Of a stretch of DNA of 64,000 bases, positions 24,828-33,468 are shown in pieces. How positions within the stretch are numbered: position 1 is the stretch's first letter; the number at the start of each line of letters is the position of its first letter. The DNA is from Jiella soli (GTDB lineage: Bacteria; Pseudomonadota; Alphaproteobacteria; Rhizobiales; Rhizobiaceae): NCBI RefSeq assembly GCF_020615385.1, contig NZ_JAJAVB010000024.1:1-64000 (forward strand). Direction: 5' to 3'. Under the pieces are notes generated by a model. That model saw only the letters and a program-made list of their open reading frames with translations, had not been told where the DNA came from and searched no databases. Position numbers and translations under genes: made by a program.

Positions 24828-26222
24828 ATGGCCAAATCGAAGCTCACCTTTATCTGCCAGAACTGCGGCGCGGTCTACACGCGCTGGCAGGGCAAGTGCG
24901 ACGCCTGCGGCGAGTGGAATACGATCGTTGAGGAAAACGCTTCGGGCGGCATTGGCGGCGGGCCGATGCGGGGCTCGCGGCGCAAAGGGCGGCCCTCGGC
25001 GCTCCTGCCGCTCTCCGGGGAGATGGAAGAGGCGCCGCGCATCGTCTCCGGCATCGCCGAGCTCGACCGGGCAACCGGTGGCGGCATCGTGCGCGGCTCG
25101 GCGATCCTCATCGGCGGCGATCCCGGCATCGGCAAGTCCACGCTTCTGATGCAGGCAGCCGCCGCCCTCGCCCGGCGTGGCTCCAGCGTCGTCTATGTCT
25201 CCGGCGAGGAAGCCGTCGCCCAGGTCCGGCTGCGCGCCCAACGGCTGAAGGCGGCCGACACCGACGTCCAGCTGATGGCCGAGACCAATGTCGAGGACAT
25301 CCTCGCGACGCTGGCCGAGGCGCGGCGGCCGGATCTCCTGATCATCGATTCCATCCAGACCCTGTGGTCGGACCTTGCCGAGTCGGCGCCGGGCACGGTC
25401 ACCCAGGTTCGCGCCGGCGTGCAGGCGATGGTCAAATACGCCAAGTCGAGCGGCGCCGCCGTCATCCTCGTCGGCCACGTCACCAAGGACGGGCAGATCG
25501 CCGGACCGCGGGTGGTCGAGCACATGGTCGACGCGGTGCTCTATTTCGAAGGCGAAGGCGGCCATCACTTCCGGATCCTGCGGACCGTGAAGAACCGCTT
25601 CGGCCCGACCGACGAGATCGGCGTCTTCGAGATGGGCGATGCCGGCCTGAGGGAGGTCGCGAACCCCTCCGAACTCTTTCTCGGCGAGCGCAATGCCAAG
25701 GCGCCGGGCGCGGCGGTCTTCGCCGGCATGGAAGGCACCCGCCCCGTGCTGGTCGAGATCCAGGCTCTGGTCGCTCCGTCCGCGCTCGGCACCCCGCGGC
25801 GCGCGGTCGTCGGCTGGGATCAGCCCCGGCTCGCCATGGTCCTCGCGGTGCTCGACGCCCATTGCGGCGTGCGGCTCGGCCAGCACGACGTCTATCTGAA
25901 TGTCGCCGGCGGTTTCCGCATCTCCGAGCCCGCCGCCGATCTCGCGGTCGCGGCGGCGCTTGTCTCCTCGCTGTCGGGCGCGGCGCTCCCCTCCGACTGC
26001 GTCTATTTCGGCGAAGTCAGCCTCTCCGGCGCCGTCCGTCCCGTGGCCCATGCCGGCCAGCGGCTGAAGGAGGCGGAAAAGCTCGGCTTCGGGCAGGCCG
26101 TGCTGCCCTCCGCGAGCGCCGAACTGCCCCGCACGCGCGAGATGAACGTCGCCGAGATCGAGGCGCTGCCGGACCTCGTGGCGCGGGTTGCAGCCGGCGG
26201 CGGACGGAGCGGCGAGGCGTGA
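24828..26222 (+). CDS. radA: DNA repair protein RadA
   Basis: RecA-related branch-migration protein of 464 residues. It has a C4 zinc finger (C10, C13, C24, C27), Walker A GGDPGIGKSTLL, Walker B LLIIDSIQ, the RadA-specific KNRFG and a C-terminal Lon-like domain with GQHDVYLNVAGGF. It helps process recombination intermediates and stalled forks. GGAAGGACAG precedes the ATG. It is part of the conserved dnaB-alr-radA-cvpA-purF order. Confidence 0.95.
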   Translation: MAKSKLTFICQNCGAVYTRWQGKCDACGEWNTIVEENASGGIGGGPMRGSRRKGRPSALLPLSGEMEEAPRIVSGIAELDRATGGGIVRGSAILIGGDPGIGKSTLLMQAAAALARRGSSVVYVSGEEAVAQVRLRAQRLKAADTDVQLMAETNVEDILATLAEARRPDLLIIDSIQTLWSDLAESAPGTVTQVRAGVQAMVKYAKSSGAAVILVGHVTKDGQIAGPRVVEHMVDAVLYFEGEGGHHFRILRTVKNRFGPTDEIGVFEMGDAGLREVANPSELFLGERNAKAPGAAVFAGMEGTRPVLVEIQALVAPSALGTPRRAVVGWDQPRLAMVLAVLDAHCGVRLGQHDVYLNVAGGFRISEPAADLAVAAALVSSLSGAALPSDCVYFGEVSLSGAVRPVAHAGQRLKEAEKLGFGQAVLPSASAELPRTREMNVAEIEALPDLVARVAAGGGRSGEA

Positions 26223-26475
26223 CGATCCGGCCCGCCCCGAGAGGACCCCGATCGACGATATCCTCGCCCGGCTTTCGTGGCGTACGGAACGGCAGCAAGG
26301 GCGCCTCGGCACCGACCGCAGCCCTCGGCCGAGCCTCCGCGGCCTCGACATGGGCATTGAGCTTTCGGCCCTGTGGTGCAAATGTCGATGCCACTAGTGA
26401 AAATTTGACGGCAAGGCGCTATGGCCTTGGGGCCGGCACTCGGGCGGCCCACGATTCGACATGGAAGCGATCACG

Positions 26476-27114
26476 ATGACCGTAACCCTTCTCGACGCCA
26501 TCCTCTTCGCCATCATGCTGGTGTCGGCCCTGCTTGCCATGGTGCGCGGGTTCTCCCGCGAAGTGCTGTCGGTGATCTCCTGGCTCGTGGCGGCGGCCGC
26601 GGCCTTCTTCTTCTATAAGCCGCTGACGCCCTATGCGGCCGAGTACATCCACTCGGCGACGGTCGCCATGGCGGCCTCGGCGGCGGCGATCTTCATCGTC
26701 ACGCTGATCATCGTGTCCTTCATCACGCTCAGAATCGCCGACTTCATCATCGACAGCCGCATCGGCGCCCTCGACCGTGTCCTCGGCTTCATATTCGGGG
26801 CGGTGCGCGGCCTGCTGCTGGTCGTCGTCGCAATGCTGTTCTTCAACTGGCTCGCGCCGGAAAACCAGCCGACCTGGATCGCCCAGTCGCGCTCCAAGCC
26901 GATCCTCGACGACCTCGGCCAGCGCCTCGTCGCGGCGCTGCCGGAAAATCCCGAGCGGCTGATCCTCGACCAGATCGACACACTGAAGGAAGGCGACGGG
27001 ACCGAGGCTCCGGTGGGCGATGCGGCCGGCTCTCCGCCCTCCGACGACCCCACCTCGATCGAGGACGCGATCAACGGCGGCGGCACCGCGCAGCCGGGCG
27101 CCGCGGCCAATTGA
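26476..27114 (+). CDS. cvpA: CvpA-family membrane protein
   Basis: A 212-residue inner-membrane protein with four helices (LLDAILFAIMLVSALLAMVRGFS is characteristic) and a soluble acidic C-terminal tail rich in Pro, Gly and Asp. CvpA is linked with colicin V production and envelope stress resistance. ATG 26476 is preferred because homologues begin MTVTLLD-like and GGAAG lies eight bases before it; ATG 26461 would add five residues. The 250 bases between radA and this gene contain nothing recognised apart from its promoter. purF follows, as in most bacteria. Confidence 0.9.
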   Translation: MTVTLLDAILFAIMLVSALLAMVRGFSREVLSVISWLVAAAAAFFFYKPLTPYAAEYIHSATVAMAASAAAIFIVTLIIVSFITLRIADFIIDSRIGALDRVLGFIFGAVRGLLLVVVAMLFFNWLAPENQPTWIAQSRSKPILDDLGQRLVAALPENPERLILDQIDTLKEGDGTEAPVGDAAGSPPSDDPTSIEDAINGGGTAQPGAAAN

Positions 27115-27228
27115 TCGCCGGCGCGCCGCCCCGCATGCCCGGACCGTTCGCAATCCGGGGCTCGCGGGCGCGCGAGAATGCCTATATAAGGCCAGGCTTC
27201 AGCGACACAGGGCCGCTGCGAAGCGGAC

Positions 27229-28692
27229 ATGATCATGGATGAGACGCCGTTTGGCGACGACACGCTGCATGAGGAATGCGGCGTTTTCGGCATTTTCAAG
27301 CGCACGGACGCTGCGGCGGTCGTCACGCTCGGCCTGCACGCGCTGCAGCACCGCGGCCAGGAGGCGGCCGGGATCGTCTCCTTCGACGGCACGCAGTTCC
27401 ACGTCGAGCGACATGCGGGCCTGATCGGCGACACCTTCACCAAGCAATCGGTCCTGGAACGCCTGCCGGGCGAGTCGGCGATCGGCCACACGCGCTACGC
27501 CACGACCGGCGGCGGCGGCCTGCGCAACGTCCAGCCGTTCTTTGCCGAGCTTTCCGCCGGCGGGTTCGCGGTGGCCCACAACGGCAACATCACCAACGCC
27601 CTGACGGTGCAGCGCGAGCTGCAGCGGCGCGGATCGATCTTCTCGTCGACCTCCGACACCGAGACGATACTCCATCTCGTCGCGACCAGCGCGGCGCGGC
27701 TGTTCAACGACAAGGTCATCGACGCCCTGTCGCGCCTCGAAGGCGCGTTCTCCTTGGTCGGGCTGTCCTCGACGACGATGATCGGCGTGCGCGATCCTCT
27801 CGGCATCAGGCCGCTGGTGCTGGGGGAATTCGAGGGCTCGCCGATCCTCGCCTCGGAGACCTGCGCGCTCGACATCATCGGCGCCGAGTTCGTTCGCGAT
27901 ATCGCGCCGGGCGAGATGGTGATCATCTCGCAAGACGGCATCGAATCGATGTTCCCCTTCCAGGCGCGCCGGCCGCGCTTCTGCATCTTCGAATATGTCT
28001 ATTTCGCCCGCCCGGACTCCACCGTGGAGGGGCGCAACGTCTACGACATCCGCAAGCGCATCGGCGTCGAACTCGCCCGCGAAAGCGGAACCCCTGCCGA
28101 TATCGTCGTGCCCGTGCCAGATTCCGGCGTGCCGGCGGCAATCGGCTACGCGCAGGAGGCGGGCCTGCCCTTCGAACTCGGCATCATCCGCAACCACTAT
28201 GTCGGGCGCACCTTCATCCAGCCGACGGATTCGATCCGGCACATGGGCGTCAAGCTCAAGCACAATGCCAATCGCCGGACGCTGGAGGGCAAGCGAGTCG
28301 TCCTCGTCGACGATTCGATCGTGCGCGGCACAACCAGCCAGAAGATCGTCCAGATGGTCCGCGAGGCGGGTGCGGCGGAAGTCCATATGCGCATCGCGTC
28401 GCCGCCGACGCGGGCGAGTTGCTTCTACGGCGTCGATACGCCTGAGAAGGCAAAGCTTCTGGCGTCGCGGATGACGGTCGAGGAAATGGCCGAGTTCATC
28501 CAGGTGGATTCCCTCGCCTTCCTGTCGATCGACGGGCTTTACCGTGCCGTAGACGAGCCGTCGCGCAACAAGATGATGCCGCAGTTCTGCGACGCATGCT
28601 TCACCGGCGACTACCCAACGTCTCTGACCGATCAGGACGGCGCGGGGGCGGACAATGTGCGCCAGCTGTCGCTACTCGGCGGCGCCGGATGA
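27229..28692 (+). CDS. purF: Amidophosphoribosyltransferase
   Basis: First enzyme of purine synthesis: PRPP plus glutamine to phosphoribosylamine. The 487-residue product has a short propeptide before the nucleophile C17 in HEECGVFGIF, the glutamine site HNGNITNA, the PRPP-binding VVLVDDSIVRGTTS and cysteines (RFCIFEY, FCDACF) that suit the iron-sulfur-containing Bacillus-type enzyme. Two ATGs two codons apart could start it. CTATATAAGG lies about 45 bases upstream as a possible -10 area. Confidence 0.96.
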   Translation: MIMDETPFGDDTLHEECGVFGIFKRTDAAAVVTLGLHALQHRGQEAAGIVSFDGTQFHVERHAGLIGDTFTKQSVLERLPGESAIGHTRYATTGGGGLRNVQPFFAELSAGGFAVAHNGNITNALTVQRELQRRGSIFSSTSDTETILHLVATSAARLFNDKVIDALSRLEGAFSLVGLSSTTMIGVRDPLGIRPLVLGEFEGSPILASETCALDIIGAEFVRDIAPGEMVIISQDGIESMFPFQARRPRFCIFEYVYFARPDSTVEGRNVYDIRKRIGVELARESGTPADIVVPVPDSGVPAAIGYAQEAGLPFELGIIRNHYVGRTFIQPTDSIRHMGVKLKHNANRRTLEGKRVVLVDDSIVRGTTSQKIVQMVREAGAAEVHMRIASPPTRASCFYGVDTPEKAKLLASRMTVEEMAEFIQVDSLAFLSIDGLYRAVDEPSRNKMMPQFCDACFTGDYPTSLTDQDGAGADNVRQLSLLGGAG

Positions 28693-28745
28693 TCCGGGGA
28701 AAGACACCCGAAATGCCTGCACGGCCAGATCGATAGACGGACAAC

Positions 28746-29486
28746 ATGACTCAGCGCCTGAAGGACAAGATCGCCCTCGTCACCGGCGCCTCGCGGGGCA
28801 TCGGTTACCAGATCGCCAAGCAGCTCGCTGCCGAGGGCGCGCACGTGATCGCGCTCGCCCGCACCGTCGGCGGGCTCGAGGAACTCGACGACGAGATCAA
28901 GTCCGCAGGCGGTTCGACGACCCTCGTGCCGCTCGATCTGACCGACATGAGCGGGATCGACCGGCTCGGCGGCGCGATCCACGAACGCTGGGGGCGGCTC
29001 GACGTCTTCGTCGCCAATGCCGGAATGCTGGGCGTCCTCGCGCCGATCGGCCATATCGAGGCGAAGACCTTCGAACTGACCATGGATGTCAACGTCAACG
29101 CCACCTGGCGGCTGATCCGGTCGGTCGATCCGCTGCTGCGGAAGTCGGAGGCCGGGCGCGGCATCGTCATGTCGTCGGGCGCGGCCCATTCGGCCAAGGC
29201 CTATTGGGCGCTCTACGCCGCGAGCAAGGCCGCCTGCGAGGCATTGGTCCGCTCCTGGGCCAACGAGACGATGAACACGCCGCTCAAGGTCAATTCGGTC
29301 AACCCCGGCGCTACCCGCACCGCCATGCGCAAGCTCGCAATGCCCGGCGAGGATCCCAAGAGCCTGCCGACGGCGCGGGAAGTCGCGGCAAAGATCGTTC
29401 CCCTCGCCTTTCCGGACCTGACCGAGACGGGCAAGCTGTTCGACGTGCGCGAGAATCGCTTCCTCGACTATCGCGATCCGGCATAG
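28746..29486 (+). CDS. Short-chain dehydrogenase/reductase
   Basis: NAD(P)-dependent oxidoreductase of 246 residues with the classical SDR motifs: cofactor-binding TGASRGIGY, the NAG motif VANAGMLG, and the catalytic serine, tyrosine and lysine in SSGAAHSAKAYWALYAASK. The substrate cannot be read from the sequence. It follows purF by 53 bases on the same strand, a conserved neighbour in Hyphomicrobiales, and converges on pssA. Confidence 0.9.
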   Translation: MTQRLKDKIALVTGASRGIGYQIAKQLAAEGAHVIALARTVGGLEELDDEIKSAGGSTTLVPLDLTDMSGIDRLGGAIHERWGRLDVFVANAGMLGVLAPIGHIEAKTFELTMDVNVNATWRLIRSVDPLLRKSEAGRGIVMSSGAAHSAKAYWALYAASKAACEALVRSWANETMNTPLKVNSVNPGATRTAMRKLAMPGEDPKSLPTAREVAAKIVPLAFPDLTETGKLFDVRENRFLDYRDPA

Positions 29487-29519
29487 CGCATCCGGGGACC
29501 AACCGGGGCGCCTAGCGGC

Positions 29520-30338
29520 TCAGGGCATCTCCGAGGCTCGCCCCTCACGCCTCGCCCGCGCCTGGAACGCGCGCACCGAGAAGACGATCGAGACGAGATA
29601 GGCGAGCATGGTGAAGGTCAGCGTCACCCAGAAAAAGCTGAGCAACACCGCCACATAGAGCACCATCGCCATGATGATAGGAATGGCGGTGTCGCGGGGC
29701 ACGCGGATGCCGACGCCCTTGCCCGACCATGTCGGCAGTCGACTCGACATCAAGAGGCCGATGAGCACGAGATAGACGCTGGCTACCCCGGCCGTGATTT
29801 CCGGCAAGCCGAAATCGAGGCCGGAAAAGCTGAGATAGGTGGGAAATAAGGCCAGGGCGGCGCCGGCCGGAGCCGGCACGCCCACGAAGAAAGCGGTCTG
29901 CCATTTCGGCCGGTTCGGATCGTCGAGCATCGTGTTGAAGCGCGCGAGACGCAGTGCGCAGCCGGTGGCATAGAGCAACGCGGCGATCCAGCCGAAGGGT
30001 CCGGCCTCGTGGAGCGTGTAGGCGTAGAGCACGAGGCCCGGCGCCACGCCGAAATTGACGATGTCTGCCAGCGAATCCATCTCGGCGCCGAACCGGCTCT
30101 GGCCCTTGAGCAGACGCGCGACGCGCCCGTCGATGCCGTCGAGGACGGCCGCGCCGAGCACCATCATGACGGCGAGCTCGAAGCGCCCCTCGAAGGCGAG
30201 CCGCACCCCCGTCATCCCGGCGCAAATCGCCAGGATGGTGATCAGGTTCGGCACGATCCTGCGAAACGGGATCCGTCGGCGGCCGGGCGTGTCCGGCGCA
30301 TCGGGCTCGAAGGGTGGGAAGGGCGACTCGAGGCCCAT
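29520..30338 (-). CDS. pssA: CDP-diacylglycerol-serine O-phosphatidyltransferase
   Basis: Makes phosphatidylserine from CDP-diacylglycerol and serine in the inner membrane. The 272-residue product has the CDP-alcohol phosphotransferase motif DGIDGRVARLLKGQSRFGAE-MDSLAD (all conserved aspartates present) and about eight hydrophobic segments, as in the type II enzyme. Its start overlaps the psd stop by one base (TGATG), so the two are coupled; Psd then decarboxylates the product. Confidence 0.95.
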   Translation of the reverse strand: MGLESPFPPFEPDAPDTPGRRRIPFRRIVPNLITILAICAGMTGVRLAFEGRFELAVMMVLGAAVLDGIDGRVARLLKGQSRFGAEMDSLADIVNFGVAPGLVLYAYTLHEAGPFGWIAALLYATGCALRLARFNTMLDDPNRPKWQTAFFVGVPAPAGAALALFPTYLSFSGLDFGLPEITAGVASVYLVLIGLLMSSRLPTWSGKGVGIRVPRDTAIPIIMAMVLYVAVLLSFFWVTLTFTMLAYLVSIVFSVRAFQARARREGRASEMP

Positions 30339-31036
30339 CAGTCACGCCTCGCCGGCCAGGACGCCAGGTGCTCGCCGAATTCGGCAAGGATCGTCTCGCC
30401 GGCGACGGCCCTTTGCCCTTCGGCGACACGCGCCCGCGCCCCTTCCGGCAGGTAGACGTCGAGGCGCGAGCCGAAGCGGATCAGTCCGAAGCGTTCGCCG
30501 GCCTCGATGCGGTCCTCGACCTTGTTCCAGCAGACGATGCGCCGAGCGACGAGGCCGGCGATCTGGACGACGCCGATCTCGCCCTTGGGGCCGTCGATGA
30601 CGATCCCGTTGCGCTCGTTGACCTCGCTCGCCTTGTCGAGCTCGGCATTCTTGAAGGCGCCCTCGCGATAGGCGATGCGCGCGATGCGTCCGCGCATCGG
30701 CGCCCGATTGATGTGGCAGTCGAAGACGTTCATGAACACCGAAATCCGCAGCATCGGATCGGTTCCCAGATCGAGCTCCGCCGGCGGCAGGACATGGCCG
30801 ACGAGGGAGACGTGCCCGTCGGCCGGGCTGACGACGAGATGGTCGGCGACCGGCGTCACGCGCTCGGGATCGCGGAAGAAATAGGCGCACCAGACCGTCA
30901 GGATCAGGAAGATCCAGAACAGAGGCTGCCAAAGAAAGCCAAGCACGACCGCAATGACAAAAAATCCGGCAATGAAGGGATAGCCGGCGCGGTGGACGGG
31001 AACGAGTGCATTCCGGATGGAGGTGAAGATGTGCAC
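30338..31036 (-). CDS. psd: Phosphatidylserine decarboxylase
   Basis: Converts phosphatidylserine to phosphatidylethanolamine. It is the short, 232-residue alphaproteobacterial form with an N-terminal membrane segment ([14 protein letters not shown]). Other motifs are [29 protein letters not shown] and the self-cleavage site GS in [13 protein letters not shown], where serine becomes the pyruvoyl group. GTG 31036 matches the start of homologues; the longer frame upstream runs through a terminator hairpin. It is operonic with pssA. Confidence 0.94.
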   Translation of the reverse strand: MHIFTSIRNALVPVHRAGYPFIAGFFVIAVVLGFLWQPLFWIFLILTVWCAYFFRDPERVTPVADHLVVSPADGHVSLVGHVLPPAELDLGTDPMLRISVFMNVFDCHINRAPMRGRIARIAYREGAFKNAELDKASEVNERNGIVIDGPKGEIGVVQIAGLVARRIVCWNKVEDRIEAGERFGLIRFGSRLDVYLPEGARARVAEGQRAVAGETILAEFGEHLASWPARRD

Positions 31037-31106
31037 GGGGGCTGGTTTCCTCGCGAGATGTCTTTTGTTTCCGCCGGACCGGCGGTTGCAGCGGTATGTA
31101 GGGATC

Positions 31107-31130
31107 AAAGGCGTTTCACGAAACGCCTTT
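31107..31130. terminator. Perfect 10-bp stem-loop between the exporter and psd genes
   Basis: AAAGGCGTTT and AAACGCCTTT pair around CACG. It lies 150 bases after the exporter gene and 70 bases before psd, all on the minus strand. T-runs are short (TTT), so it is a likely but not ideal intrinsic terminator for the exporter transcript. Confidence 0.6.
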
Positions 31131-31281
31131 CCGGGCAAATGCCGATGATAACCCGCGTGCGAGGCTTGCGGAGGCGCTGGTCAGAGCCCTCCCGCCGCCG
31201 ATTGCGCACCGCCCAGCTTCGGAAGGGCTCCACCGGGCGCGACCCAGGGAAGCGCCCGCCGGACCGGGGGCCGGCACAGGA

Positions 31282-33174
31282 TCAGACTTCCTGCGGCCGC
31301 CGGCGCTCGATGACGCCCATCTCGTCGGCCGCACGGGCGCGCCGTAGCGCCTCCTCGGCCTCCGTCGCCTCCCGCTGCATCGCCCACATCTCGGCATAGA
31401 GGCCGCCGGCCGCAAGCAGTTCACGATGCGAGCCGCGCTCGACGATTTCGCCGGCCTTCAGGACCAGGATCTCGTCGGCGCCGATAATGGTCGAAAGACG
31501 GTGGGCAATGGTCAGCGTCGTGCGCTCGCGCGAGACGAGGTCGAGCGCCGACTGGATCTCCTGTTCGGTGTGGGTGTCGAGCGCCGAGGTCGCCTCGTCG
31601 AGGACGAGGATCGGCGGCGCCTTCAGGATCGTTCGGGCGATCGCGACGCGCTGCTTTTCGCCGCCGGAAAGCTTCAGGCCGCGCTCACCCACCATCGCGC
31701 CGAACCCGTCCGGCAGGTCGCGGATGAAACCGGCGATCTGGGCGAGTTCCGCGGCCCGCACGACCTCCGCCTCATCGGCGTCTGTGCGCCCGTAGCGGAT
31801 ATTGTAGGCGATCGTGTCGTTGAAGAGGACGGTGTCCTGCGGAACGATCCCGATCGCCGCGCGCACCGATTCCTGCCGCACGCCGGAAATGTCCTGGCCG
31901 TCGATCAGTATGCGCCCGCCCTGCACGTCGTAGAAGCGGAAGAGCAGCCGCGAGATGGTCGATTTCCCGGCGCCGGACGGGCCGACGATCGCCACCGACT
32001 TGCCCGGAGGAACTTCGAAGGAGATGCCCTTCAGGATCTGCCGGTCCGGATCGTAGCCGAAGCGCACGTCCTCGAAGCGGATTGCGCCGTTGGAGACGTT
32101 CAACGGCGGCGCAGCCGGCCGGTCCTTCACCTCGGCGTCAACTTCCAGAAGCGAGAACATCTCCTCGATATCGGTGAGCCCCTGGCGGATCTCGCGATAG
32201 ACGAAGCCGATGAAGTTGAGCGGCACGGAGAGCTGCATCAGCATGGCGTTGATGAAGACGAAGTCGCCGAGGGTCTGCGTGCCGGCGCGAACCTCCATCG
32301 CCGACATCGTCATGGTGATCGCCATGCCGACGCCGAAGATCACGCCCTGGCCGAAATTCAGCCAGCCGAGCGAGGTCCAGATCTTGGTGGCGGCGACCTC
32401 GTAGCGGGCCATGGACCGATCGAAACGCTCGGCCTCCATCGCCTCGTTGCCGAAATATTTCACCGTCTCGAAGTTGAGCAGCGAATCGATCGCCTTGGTG
32501 TTGGCGTCGGTATCGGACGCGTTCATGTCGCGCCGGATGCCGATCCGCCAGTCGCTCGCCTTGATGGTGAACCAGCCATAGAGCCAGACCGTCGCGGCGA
32601 TGACCGCCAGATAGAGGATGCCGTAGGAAAAGCCGAAGATCAGCGCGACGAGCGCGAATTCGAGGATGGTCGGCAGCGTGTTGAGGATCGTGAAGCGGAC
32701 GATCGCCTCGATCCCCTTGGTGCCGCGTTCGATGATCCGCGACAGTCCGCCCGTACGGCGCTCCAGATGAAAGCGCAGCGACAGCCGGTGCATATGGGTG
32801 AAGGTCTTGTAGGCGAGCCGGCGCACGGCATGCTGGCCGACGCGGGCGAAGAGCGCGTCGCGCAACTGGTTGAGCCCGACCGAGACGACGCGGGCGATGT
32901 TGTAGGACACGACCAGCGTGATCGCACCGGTCAGGATCAGCGGCAGAATGCCGATCGCCGAATTCGACCCGTCGAGCGCGTCCGTCGCCCATTTGTAGAA
33001 ATAGGGGACGCCGACCGTCAGGAGCTTCGCCAGCACCAGGAAGAACGAGGCGTAGATGACCCGCCATCTAAGGTCGGGCCGGTCCGAGGGCCACATATAG
33101 GGCCAGAGATTGACGAGGGTCGACAGCGTCGCACCACTGTCGCCCGAAACTGGTTGTTTCTTGGAGACGGCCAA
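31282..33174 (-). CDS. Atm1/ABCB7-type ABC exporter
   Basis: Half-size ABC exporter of about 630 residues: six-helix membrane domain, then an ATPase domain with [23 protein letters not shown] and ILVLDEATSALD. The segment LLNFETVKYFGNEAMEAERF is diagnostic for the Atm1/ABCB7/HMT1 group, which exports glutathione-linked sulfur or metal species. A TTG start at 33174 is preferred because AAAGGA lies five bases before it and it gives the family N-terminus; an ATG at 33228 would add 18 residues with a poor ribosome site. It lies alone, between terminators. Confidence 0.92.
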   Translation of the reverse strand: MAVSKKQPVSGDSGATLSTLVNLWPYMWPSDRPDLRWRVIYASFFLVLAKLLTVGVPYFYKWATDALDGSNSAIGILPLILTGAITLVVSYNIARVVSVGLNQLRDALFARVGQHAVRRLAYKTFTHMHRLSLRFHLERRTGGLSRIIERGTKGIEAIVRFTILNTLPTILEFALVALIFGFSYGILYLAVIAATVWLYGWFTIKASDWRIGIRRDMNASDTDANTKAIDSLLNFETVKYFGNEAMEAERFDRSMARYEVAATKIWTSLGWLNFGQGVIFGVGMAITMTMSAMEVRAGTQTLGDFVFINAMLMQLSVPLNFIGFVYREIRQGLTDIEEMFSLLEVDAEVKDRPAAPPLNVSNGAIRFEDVRFGYDPDRQILKGISFEVPPGKSVAIVGPSGAGKSTISRLLFRFYDVQGGRILIDGQDISGVRQESVRAAIGIVPQDTVLFNDTIAYNIRYGRTDADEAEVVRAAELAQIAGFIRDLPDGFGAMVGERGLKLSGGEKQRVAIARTILKAPPILVLDEATSALDTHTEQEIQSALDLVSRERTTLTIAHRLSTIIGADEILVLKAGEIVERGSHRELLAAGGLYAEMWAMQREATEAEEALRRARAADEMGVIERRRPQEV

Positions 33175-33306
33175 TCTGTTCCTTTCCTGCGACCCTGCCT
33201 CGGACGGGGCCAGTCGCCTCTCATGCATCGGCCCGCCACCGTGACGTCGGCCATCCTATCCGGAGCAGCACCCGCAAGGATTGGTGCCGTACCCCCGCGA
33301 AAGGCA

Positions 33307-33328
33307 AAGGCCGCAACGTCGCGGCCTT
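33307..33328. terminator. Stem-loop downstream of the LysM gene
   Basis: AAGGCCGC pairs with GCGGCCTT across AACGTC, and the stem extends with one bulge (GGCAA/TTGCC). It lies between the LysM gene end and the exporter start, both on the minus strand, and probably ends the LysM transcript. The T-run is weak. The rest of 33175-33468 shows no gene. Confidence 0.5.
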
Positions 33329-33468
33329 GCCAATATCCAGTTCGTGTGACCCGGCCGTGTCCGCCATTCCGATAAAGGCAAAGACGTTGGAGACAGGCGG
33401 TCGCGGCACCGCCGAACTCGAGGGATTGGCCGAGTAAGGCGATCGTCGCGCCTCCGTCCCGCGCCCGG